Below are positions 55,862 to 64,000 of a DNA stretch of 64,000 nucleotides, one piece after another. The stretch comes from Elymus sibiricus (taxonomy: Eukaryota; Streptophyta; Magnoliopsida; Poales; Poaceae). Position numbers and translations under genes: made by a program. How positions within the stretch are numbered: the first letter of the stretch is position 1; each line of letters begins with the position of its first letter. Where the stretch lies: NCBI GenBank assembly GCA_039707655.1, contig CM077671.1, forward strand, positions 244,852,595-244,916,594. The letters are read 5' to 3'. The notes below the pieces were generated by a model. The model saw nothing but the letters and a program-made list of their open reading frames with translations. It had not been told where the DNA came from and did no database searches.

Positions 55862-58054
55862 TCAGCAATTATTTCATTTTAACCAATTTTTGTTGGCATT
55901 TAGATGTGCCATGGTCATCGTTTCCTTTTCAGACTTAATAGCGACCGAGGCCCAATGGTTTCCACTCAAAACAGAAAGAAGCCCAATCGCCAGCACCAGT
56001 TTCTCTTCCGTCCTCACCGGCATATATTCTATCCCCACCTCTCCCCCACCATGTTTGTCCTCCCGTACGTCTCCTCCCCGCCCCTCCGCACATCTCTCTG
56101 ATGTCTTCTCCGATGCTCTCCACCCCATCTGCTTCCCCCCACCGCCGCCTCATCCGCGCCCGACGGCCAGCACCAACGAGGCTCGTGCTTCGCCTCCTCC
56201 AGATCCGCGACGTGAGGCAAAAGGAAAGATGACATGGACGATTCGAGGTGCCTTCAAGCGAAGGCACTACAAGTCACTAGAAGAAGTTCCTCCCACGAGG
56301 CCACGACCCCTCGCCGCCGGGCTCGACCGCAAGGAGCTCCGTGAATACATGGAAATTGACCACCATGACATGTTCGTGTTGTCTATCGTTATCCCATCTC
56401 AAACCCCCAAATATATGCAGTTTCCTTTTTTCATGTGCATGTCAAGAAAAAAAGGGTCGGTATTAGATTATCATGTACATAATCAATTGTTTTCATCGAA
56501 GTTGTTTGGATTTACTAGGAGAAGGCGAACAGTTTTTCCCGTCCACCCCTAATTGACTACACGAATTAATTTTTGCTTTTGCACCAATTCAAAACTGCAG
56601 GACGCATGTTCTTCTTCCCCCAACTAAAACGGTGAATTATAATACTTTTCATGATGATACATGAGCCAGTACATCGCCCATCTTGATCTGCTATTTGGAT
56701 AACTACACTTTTCGTGGAATTCTACTTCTTTTCATGTTGTTTGCAGGCTAGCTATTGTTACAGATGCAACCAGGATAACTCCACTTTCATGGAACTGTAC
56801 TTCTCTACATGTTGTTTGCAGGCGATTGTTGCAGATCCAATAGAAATTAAATTAACATTTTTCTTCTCCACATGTTCCCTATGGAATGCCTTTTGGTTGT
56901 ACGTGGCATGGGCAAAATTTTGATATCATAATTGATCAAATATATGAATTTGTATGAAACATGTAATTGTTTGCACACAAGCGCCAACTTCAGATAAGGA
57001 TGATGGAAGTATGAGGTGGGTTCTCCACATTTAAAAAATAAATAATTTCTATGGGGACAGCTGGAGCAATGTCATTTTTGCATACAATGTCTGTCACTAC
57101 ATCATGACTTGTGGTTGTATGCTATCTAATATTAGTGCATTTAATTATGATTAATAAGATGTTGAGTCTTCCTAAAATAATCTCAGATGTACCTTTGCAG
57201 GTTCTGCTTTACAATCCAAATGAGAGATTCGACAAGAACAAATGTGTTCCAATTCGACAGGTTTCTTCATCGGTTTTGTCAAAATTACAGTATTTGACAT
57301 GTGTTTGTCTTAGTTATGTTTCCAACCGATGTACTCCCTCCATAAACTAATATAAGAGCCTTTAGATCACTAAATCATCTATCAATCTCTATTCCAAAAA
57401 CTACCACACTTTCCCTTGAAAAAAGAACAATTTTACATGATGACAACAGTGGACATAGTCTGGCATCCAACAGATGTTATTTTCTGTTCCCTTATGTCAA
57501 ATATCTTTAGAATTGCATAGTCACTTGCCGTGTTGTTCTTTTCATTTCTATAGATGCTATGGTTGTGAGCATCTTTAATCCATGTTTTGCTGATTCATTG
57601 GTTCATGTTTTGCAGATCGATTCAGACAAAGTCCATTGTTTGCTTTGAATTTAGAACGTGAGAAGTCATGAAACCAAACAGGTTGTACTTACTCAATGGA
57701 AATAGGAAGTACACTCCCATAATTCAAAGGAAACAAAAACTAGAATAAGTCTTTCTTAGCATTGAGGCAATGTTCCATGCATGCTTCGATGTTCTGATAC
57801 ACAAGTTAGTCCGATTCACACAATTCATGTTCACACTCAAGCGTTTTTCATAACAATAGGATGGAATGTTGATATATATACCAAGGACAAGCATCCACAA
57901 GCCCAGTCTGCTACTACAAATTGAGAAACTATTCTCTGTTATAACATTGTTGTCCTTTGAATTTTGACTGCATATTTGTGGTTCTACTAATTTCCTATGA
58001 TACTTTTAATGTCAGCAAAGAGATCCCGCAGCAAAGCGTGGGCAATCATCTAGT
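55862..58054 (+). mobile_element. Non-autonomous Helitron (~2.2 kb)
   Basis: The 3' end shows the hallmark CCCGCAGCAAAGCGTGGG hairpin (58025-58042, one stem imperfect) followed by CAATCATCTAGT and a host T at 58055. The 5' end is taken as TC at 55862 after a host A, so the host dinucleotide A^T is kept. There is no Rep/helicase. The 5' third (55900-56560) is GC-rich with a + frame containing GAFKRRHYKSLEEVPPTRPR and DRKELREYMEIDHHDMF; this may be a captured gene fragment that I do not recognise. 56600-57330 and 57380-58000 are AT-rich without domains. The 5' boundary is less certain than the 3' one. Confidence 0.65.
57332..57376 (+). mobile_element. Half of a Stowaway-like MITE
   Basis: After a TA it reads CTCCCTCCATAAACTAATAT and continues AAGAGCCTTTAGATCACTAAAT, the terminal inverted repeat of a common Triticeae Stowaway (Tc1/mariner) MITE. 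The mirror half is missing. Confidence 0.7.
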
Positions 58055-58330
58055 TATTATAAAGGCTAAATGAACTCACGAGGATGAAATTTGAATTTCT
58101 TAGTAAACATCTCTGTGAGTTGAGATGTTGGATGCACTTATCTTCGATGAAGGGAGCAAGATCAGTGTTGTGAACATACTGTTCAAATTCTTCCTTGATA
58201 CCTGCACCAACCATGAATGTATTACATGGCCAAAGGCCCGATTTGGTGTTAGCGTCCCACATAGAGCTTGTAATTGGTTCAACATAAGATTGTCAGACTG
58301 AGCTTCCACTTGATGATACCTCCGAGGACC

Positions 58331-59231
58331 TCCTCCTCAAAGAAATCCTAAAGAATTGCATTTTTATTTGCGAACAATTTCTGAAAAAAATTGGGACACA
58401 AAATTTTGTTAACAAAACTTCACAAGATCGATAGCAACTACTCATATGGATGTCTAGAGGCTATATCAAGCATTCAAACTACTTGGAACTCCACGAATTC
58501 AACATGCAAGCCCATTTACAGCAGTACCAAGAGTAGCTAATTATTCAAAATATAGACCACTAAAGCAAAAACTAATTGGAGCAATGGGGGAGTCACATAC
58601 CAAGAAGCAATCCCCCAAAACAGTTTCGGAAACGGAGCTCCGAGCAAAGAGATCAAAATCCGCGGGTTTGAGAGTAAGAACATGAGAGTGAGAGCTATGG
58701 TGATTTTTGTCTGGAGGTAGGAGTTGACATGGGCTAAAGGGATAAGTAAGAGGGGCCACGTGGGGCCCACAACCCACCAGGGCGCACCTGGGGTAGCTGG
58801 CGCACCCTGGTGTCTCGTGGGCACCAGGGCACCCCCCTCTGATGTTATTTGTACCAGAAATTCAGAAATATTCAGAAAAAAATCGTTTTAAAATTTTAGA
58901 ACATTCTGAGAACTTTTATTTTTGGGTCGTTTTTTACTGCACGGAGAAATCAGAAAACGGGATAAACATGGCATTTTATTTCATTTAACTAAGAAAAACA
59001 GAAAACAAAAAGTGGGTACACAAGGTGGTGCCTACTAAATTCATCAACTTTATACCTCTCAAAAATGATCCATTAATAAGGTTGATCAAGTCTTATTAAC
59101 AACCACTTTTGATTAGCATGAAACTGAAGAACTTTCGTAAAACACTAAGTTAACTCAACGGGAATATGCATATCCCCAACAATAAGTATGTCATATTTCT
59201 TTTTGGCAGTAGGTACAGGTAGTGGGAAACT
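58331..59231 (-). promoter_or_regulatory. LTR-like module between protease and late ORF of element E
   Basis: Non-coding. It carries CCAGGGCGCACC (58777-58788) and GGCGCACCCTGG (58799-58810), preceded by ACAACCC, as in the E LTR at 52683-52723. Farther right is CATTCTGAGAACTTTTATTT (58910-58922), matching the LTR AATTCTGAGAACTTTTATTT at about 52817-52836, in the same order and orientation. I infer a U3-derived promoter for the late ORF. No clear TATA box is visible, and the leader runs to about 58330. Confidence 0.5.
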
Positions 59232-61935
59232 TCAAATAGTGAGTGTCGAAGATTTTTCAATAACATTAATACCATTGACTTGGAATTGTTTCTTTGGAAA
59301 ATGCATCGTATGCTCATTACCATTGATATGAAAAGTGACCTTGCTTTTATTGCAATCAATAATAGCCCCTGCAGTATTCCAAAAGGGTCTACCAAGGATA
59401 ATCGACATGTTGTCGTCCTCGGGCATCTCAAGTATAACAAAGTCTGTTAAGATAGTAACATTTGAAACAACAACGGGCACATCCTCACAAATACCGATAG
59501 GTATGGCAGTTGATTTGTCAGCCATTTGCAAAGATATTTCAATAGGTGTGAGTTTATTCAAATCAAGTCTTTTATATAAAGAGAAAGGCATAACACTAAC
59601 ACCAGCTCCCAAATCACACAAAGCAGTTTTGACATAATTTCTTTTGATGGAGCAAGGTATAGTTGGCATTCCAGGATCTCCAAGTTTTTTAGGTACTCCG
59701 TCCTTAAAAGAATAATTAGCAAGCATGGTGGAGATTTCAGCTTCATGTATTTTTCTTTTATTAGTGATGATGTCTTTCATGTATTTTGCATAAGGGGCCA
59801 TCTTTAAGATATCAGTGAAGCGGGTACGCAAAAAGACTGGCCTAATCATTTCAGCAAAGCATTCAAGTTCTACATCATCCTTTTTCTTAGAAGGTTTAGG
59901 TGGAAAGGGCATGGGTTTCTGAACCCATGGCTCTCTTTCTTTACCATGTTTTCTAGCCACAAAATCTCTTTTATCATATCGTTTATTTATAGGTTGTGGG
60001 TTATCAAGATCAACAGCAGGTTCTATTTCAACATCATTATCTGGTTCTTTATCATTGTTCGGTTGAGTATATTCATGAACATCATCATTATCATTTTCAT
60101 TATCACAAGGTGAATGTTCATTACCAGATTGAGTTTCAGCATCAGAAATAGAGGCATCATGATCTTCAGGAGGTTTTTCTATCTCAGGTTCACTAGAGGT
60201 ATGCAAAGTCCTATCATTTTTCTTTTTTTCTTTTTAGAAGGACTAGGTGCATCAGTGTTAATTCTCTGAGAGTCTTGTTCAATTCTTTTAGGGTGTCCTT
60301 CAGGATAAAGTGGTTCCTGAGTCATTTTACCTCCTCTAGTTGCTACTCGAACAGCAAAATCATTCATATTATTATTCATTTCATTAAGCAATTCTCTTTG
60401 AGATTTAGCAACTTGTTCTAACTGGGTTTGAACCATAGAGGCATGTTTTCCTACACCTCTAACATCATTATTGATTCGAAATAACAAGTCACGCAAGCGA
60501 GCAATCATATTATAGTTATATTTCAATTGTTTCATAACATTTGCACTGAAGTGGTCTTATTTTCTAATGTAGTTATCAAATTCATATAAGCACTGACTAG
60601 GATGTTTATTGTAAGGGATGTTACCTTCATCAAACTTTAATAAAGAATTTACCTCTACAACCTGTGGAGGTGGTGTGTCAAGACCATGTATTTCTTCAAT
60701 AGGTGCTAAATTCTTAACATCCTCAGCATTAATACCTTTTTCCTTCATAATTTTTTTTTTGCCTCTTGCATATCTTCAGGACTGAGAAATAATATACCCC
60801 TCTTCTTCGGAGTGGGTTTAGGCCGTGGTTCAGGAAGTGTCCATTCATCATGATTCTTCAATATATTATTCAATAATTCCTCAGCTTGTTCAACAGTTCG
60901 TTCCCTGAAAACACAACCCGCACAACTATCTAGGAAGTCCCTAGAAGCATCGGTTAGTCCATTATAGAAGATATCAAGTATTTCATTTTTCTTAAGAGGG
61001 TGATCAGGCAAAGCATTAAGCAATTGGAGAAACCTCCCCCAAGCTTGTGGGAGACTCTCTTCTTCAATTTGCATAAAGTTAAATATTTTCTGTAAGGCAG
61101 CTTGTTTCTTATGAGCAGGAAAATATCTTTCAGAGAAGTAGTAAATCATATCCTGGGGACTACGCACACAACCAGGAGCAAGAGTATTATACCATATCTT
61201 AGCATCACCCTTTAATGAGAATGGAAATAATTTGAGGATATAGTAATAGAGAATTTTCTCATCATGAGCAAAAAGGGTGGCTATGTCATTTAGCTTAGTG
61301 AGATGTGCCACTACAGTTTCAGTTTCATAGCCATGGAAAGGATCAGATTCAACCAAAGTAATTAACTCTGGGTCGACAGAGAATTCATAATCCTTATCAG
61401 TAACAAAGATAGGTGAAGTAGCAAACTTAGGATCACATTTCATTCTAGCATTCAAAGATTTTTCTTTCAGTTTGCAAAGTAATTTCTTAAGATCATCCCT
61501 ATCATTGCAAGCAAGAAAGTCTCTAGCTGTCTCCTCATCCATAACATAACCCTCAGGTATCTTAGGCAATTCAAATCTAGGAGAGCTAGGTCTAATAGGT
61601 GTTTCATAGTTCTTAGTTTCAAGGACTTCATCAATTTCAGTAATCTCATCAGTTTCAATAATTTCATTCTCTTTAGCTCTAGTAATTTGTTTATCAAGAA
61701 ATTCACCTAGTGGCACATTATCATCAGGTATGGTACTAGCATCATCATAAGCATCATTCATAGCAGAAGTAGCATCATCAATAACTTGCGATATATCAGG
61801 ATTAATAGCATGTGGTGGTGTTGCAAGTCTACTCAAAACAGAAGGTGAATCAAGTGTAGAGTGTGATGGCAAATCCTTACCTCCCCTCGTCTTAGAGGGA
61901 ACGATTTTGGTTTTAGTATCCTTCAGATTCTTCAT
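59232..61935 (-). pseudogene. gag-protease of element E
   Basis: Gag starts at ATG 61935 (MKNLKDTKTKIVPSKTRGGK) and is open for about 396 codons, to 60745. It includes the gag core FPFSLKGDAKIWYNTLAPG, FSERYFPAHKKQAALQKIF, ESLPQAWGRFLQLLNALPDH and DSCAGCVFRERTVEQAEEL. The frame slips at a T10 run (60751-60760), then shows a TAA near 60555 and a second slip in a T-rich tract (60217-60235). The protease part, 60206-59232, is open for 324 codons: KMAPYAKYMKDIITNKRK, ALCDLGAGVSVMPFSLYKR (active-site Asp in DLGAG) and SIILGRPFWNTAGAIIDCNK. It ends with a stop and no RT follows. Apart from the homopolymer slips the coding sequence is well kept. Confidence 0.82.
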
Positions 61936-61984
61936 AGTGATCAATTGATATAAATCCCAAGTGACTCAACAAATATAGCTATGC

Positions 61985-62002
61985 TCCCTGGCAACGACGC
62001 CA
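61985..62002 (-). promoter_or_regulatory. Primer binding site of element E (tRNA-Asp type)
   Basis: Sense TGGCGTCGTTGCCAGGGA, eleven bases from the 5' LTR edge at 62014. It differs from the tRNA-Asp complement at two transition sites. Confidence 0.8.
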
Positions 62003-62013
62003 GAAAAAGGTCT

Positions 62014-63426
62014 TGATAACCCACAAGTATAGGGGATCGCAACAGTTTTCGAGGGTAGAGTATTCAACCCAAAGTTATAGATTCGACACAAGGGGAGCCA
62101 AAGAATATTTGCAAATATTAGCAGTTGAGTTGTCAATTCAACCACACCTGGCGATTAAATATCTGCAGCAGAGTGATCAGTAGCACTGTAATATGATGGT
62201 TTTGATAGCAGAAGTAACAGTACCAGTAACGGTAACAGTGATAGCAATGATTTTGTAGCAGTTGGAACAGTAGCAATAGCAATAGTAACTTAGCAAGAAC
62301 TATATGTGGAAAACTCGTAGGCATTGGATCGGTGAATTCGTTGGATGATATTCATCATATAACAGTCATAACCTAGGGCGACACAGAACTAGCTCCAGTT
62401 CATAAATATAATGTAGGCATGTATTCCGTAAATAGTCATACGTGCTTATGGAAATGAACTTGCATGACATCTTTTGTCCTACCCTCCCGTGGCAGCGGGG
62501 TCCATAAGGGAACTAAGGGATATTAAGGCCTCCTTTTGATAGAGAACTGGAACAAAGCATTAACACATAGTGAATACATGAACTCCTGAAACTACGGTCA
62601 TCACCGGAAAGTATCCCGACTATTCTCACCCCGGGGTTTACGGATCATAACACATAGCAGGTGCATATGACTAGCAAGATCGGATCAAGAACATAGATAT
62701 AATGGTGATAACATAAACAGTTCAGATCTGAAATCATGGCACTCGGGCCCTAGTGACAAGCATTAAGCATGGAAAAGTCGTAGCAACATCAATCTCAGAA
62801 CATAGTGGATACTAGAGATCAAGCCCTAACAAAACTAACTCGATTACATGATGAATCTCATCCAACTCCTCACCGACCAGCGAGCCTACGAAGAAATTAC
62901 TCACTCCCGGTGGGGGGCATCATGGAATTGGCGATGAAGGAGGGTTGATGATGACGAAGACCGAAGATTCCCCTCACCGGAGCCCCGAACGGACTCCAGA
63001 TCTGGCCACCCGATGAAGAACAGGAGGTGGCGGCGGCTCCATCTCATGAAACGCGATAAAACTTCCTCTCCAATTTTTCTCTCCGAAATATGTATGTATG
63101 GAGTTGGAATTAGGGTCAAGGGGGGCATGAGGTGACCACAACCCACCAGGGCGCGCCTGGAGGGGGTGGCGCGCCCTGGTGTATCGTGCCCAGCCAGGGC
63201 ACCCCCTCCGGTGGCTCTTGGTTCCAGTATTTTTCTTTTATTCTGAAATAAATCTCCAAAAAGTTTCATCCAATTCCGAGAACTTTTATTTCTGCACAAA
63301 AACAACACCATGGTAGTTCTGCTGAAAACAGCGTCAGTCCGAGTTAGTTTCATTCAAATCATGCAAATTAGAGCCCAAAACAAGAGCAAAAGCGTTAGGA
63401 AAAGTAGATACGATGGAGACGTACCA
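62014..63426 (-). repeat. 5' LTR of element E (1,413 bp)
   Basis: Pair of 51559-52970, with the same perfect inverted repeat (63146-63157 and 63168-63179). It ends GGAGACGTACCA where the partner has GTATCA. Confidence 0.87.
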
Positions 63427-63649
63427 ATGCCTCCTAGTGATTTATTCCTTCTCCATTTTCCATCCTTTCCTTTCTCCCACATGACTTCTTCCCTTTTTAG
63501 CTCATTTCCTATGGAAAAATATCAAAGAGAGGATTTGTGGAGTCCTTTGCATTCATTAGTCATTAGTGGCAATATTAGAGTGAATATCTCTCTTTTAATG
63601 AAATATCTCGGTTTAAACAAGGTTGAAATGAGTGTAAAAATATCACTCA
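63427..63649. other. Unassigned sequence right of element E
   Basis: Starts ATGCCTCCTAGTG; AT-rich with no coding domain. It does not resemble the element D LTR that flanks E on the left, so E is not simply inserted into D. I do not recognise it. Confidence 0.4.
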
Positions 63650-64000
63650 TCACGCCCTGTTGTGGTTGAGCACTCGATGACCCTTGATCGAGCCCTTCAA
63701 ATTGAGAACATGCTCCTCCGCACGCTTCGCGTCTTCAAGGACAGCCTGCATCATCACCGTCTCATCGGAGTACTCGTCTAGTCCGACGAGCCGTTAGACA
63801 ACTCAACATACTGCTCATATATCTACTCCAAATTGGAATCCATTGCTAGTTCCTACAAATAAGAAGGGACAGCAGTTTTCAGCTCCGGTGATTCACCGAA
63901 CAGTTGCCTGGCATGATGAGAATAGTAGTAGAGGAAGGTACCTGGCGGGACGGTTGGAGGACAGGGGTTCAATGAAGACGGAGGAGAAGCGGCGAGGAGC
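63650..64000 (-). pseudogene. 5' end of a PIF/Harbinger-type transposase-related gene
   Basis: Read on the minus strand, a leader is followed by a GT-AG intron (63941-63853, 89 bp) that ends ten bases before ATG 63843. The frame begins MDSNLE then TAG, IYEQYVELSNGSSD then TAG; after a shift of frame it continues DEYSDETVMMQAVLEDAKRA and EEHVLNLKGSIKGHRVLNHN, then stops near 63650. The E/D-rich start followed by LNLKGSIKGHRVLN is what I know from ALP1-like/PIF-Harbinger transposase proteins of grasses. The nuclease domain is absent. Two stops and a frameshift make it a pseudogene. The 5' part of the leader continues beyond the window. Confidence 0.6.

Larger units (their letters stand above)
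55083..58330 (-). pseudogene. Late ORF of element E (Athila ORF1-like), split by a Helitron
   Basis: The downstream part, 55868-55083, is one open frame of about 260 residues: LGIIDAFSMPLEALCVACKI, YWGSLDEPPKSEYESFLANL, RIKSIHLPSIHYFALFNGK, YAPRLAKELGVSPWPNDLIL, and a Tyr/Ser-rich end YHSYYYPGYRW. The upstream part lies at 58330-58055 (TEMFTKKFKFHPRE near the junction). The Helitron (55862-58054) separates them. I read the family as PF03078-like (Athila ORF1). There are no membrane segments and no signal peptide. The long clean frame beside an otherwise decayed element suggests the late ORF was maintained until recently. The function of this family is unknown. Confidence 0.7.
51559..63426 (-). 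mobile_element. Element E: non-autonomous Gypsy (Sabrina-like), with Helitron inside
   Basis: The 3' LTR is 51559-52970 (1,412 bp) and the 5' LTR 62014-63426 (1,413 bp), with PPT at 52971 and PBS at 61985. In sense: gag-protease, an LTR-like module, a late ORF and a long 3' non-coding region. There is no RT or integrase. The five bases outside are GCGCC and ATGCC, so a clean TSD is not seen. Three to four differences in the first 115 bp of the LTRs suggest an insertion of moderate age. The LTR start TGATACGTCTCCGTCG recalls the Sabrina family; this is tentative. Confidence 0.82.

Noticed and set aside
55830..56552. A 240-codon gene starting at 55830
   Set aside because: The start lies in the retrotransposon late ORF, across the Helitron boundary, so the upstream part is not one gene. 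Only the portion inside the Helitron is kept as possible captured cargo.
5213..62002. tRNA-Asp gene fragments at the sites matching GGCAACGGCGCCA
   Set aside because: Only the 18-base 3' end is present, each time about 10 bases from an LTR edge. These are primer binding sites, not tRNA genes.

Overview
This window is plant DNA, almost certainly from a Triticeae grass (wheat, Aegilops, barley group). It contains no convincing host gene. About 99% of it is nested or broken transposable elements. The evidence is an 8.7 kb BARE1/Angela-type Copia element with 1,843 bp LTRs, several Gypsy families whose LTRs begin TGATACGTCT and prime from tRNA-Asp, two Tat-lineage Gypsy elements, a Helitron end (hairpin + CTAGT), half a Stowaway-like MITE and a PIF/Harbinger remnant. 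Family names are from recognition and are tentative. Boundaries, target-site duplications (TSDs), primer binding sites (PBS) and polypurine tracts (PPT) were read directly. I label the elements Tat-1, A, B, C, Copia, Tat-2, D and E.

Layout. 1-5108: 3' part of Tat-1 (+), with an antisense additional ORF and a 731 bp 3' LTR. 5109-5808: leader and LTR fragment of element A (-). 5809-46293: element C (+), an Athila-like Gypsy with an integrase tail, a late ORF and a double-LTR right end. Nested in C is B (7647-42865, TSD AGATA), a gag-protease-only Gypsy. In B's 5' LTR sits the Copia element (14102-41283, TSD TGTTT). In the Copia 3' LTR sits Tat-2 (15782-34249, TSD GAGCT). In the Tat-2 RNase H-integrase linker sits a 4.9 kb solo-LTR-like unit (23336-28282, TSD CGGTG). 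46294-51558: element D (-), gag-protease plus late ORF. 51559-63426: element E (-), gag-protease plus late ORF, with a Helitron in the late ORF. 63427-64000: unassigned sequence and a PIF/Harbinger 5' remnant.

How the parts work together. Tat-1 and Tat-2 each carry, near the 3' LTR and antisense to gag-pol, a gene with a PF04195-like N-terminal domain, a coiled coil and a conserved C-terminal domain. In Tat-2 it has five phase-consistent introns and its own TATA-like box. In Tat-1 the homologue shows no introns. Elements B, D and E have gag and protease but no reverse transcriptase or integrase. They share LTR termini, the tRNA-Asp PBS and short non-coding modules with the pol-bearing element C, which suggests mobilisation in trans. 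C, D and E also carry a copy of their own LTR promoter-region module inside the element, just ahead of the late ORF. This looks like a second internal promoter and is the most interesting signal I found. All coding regions are decayed except the integrase of Tat-2, the last three exons of its antisense gene and some gag/protease stretches.
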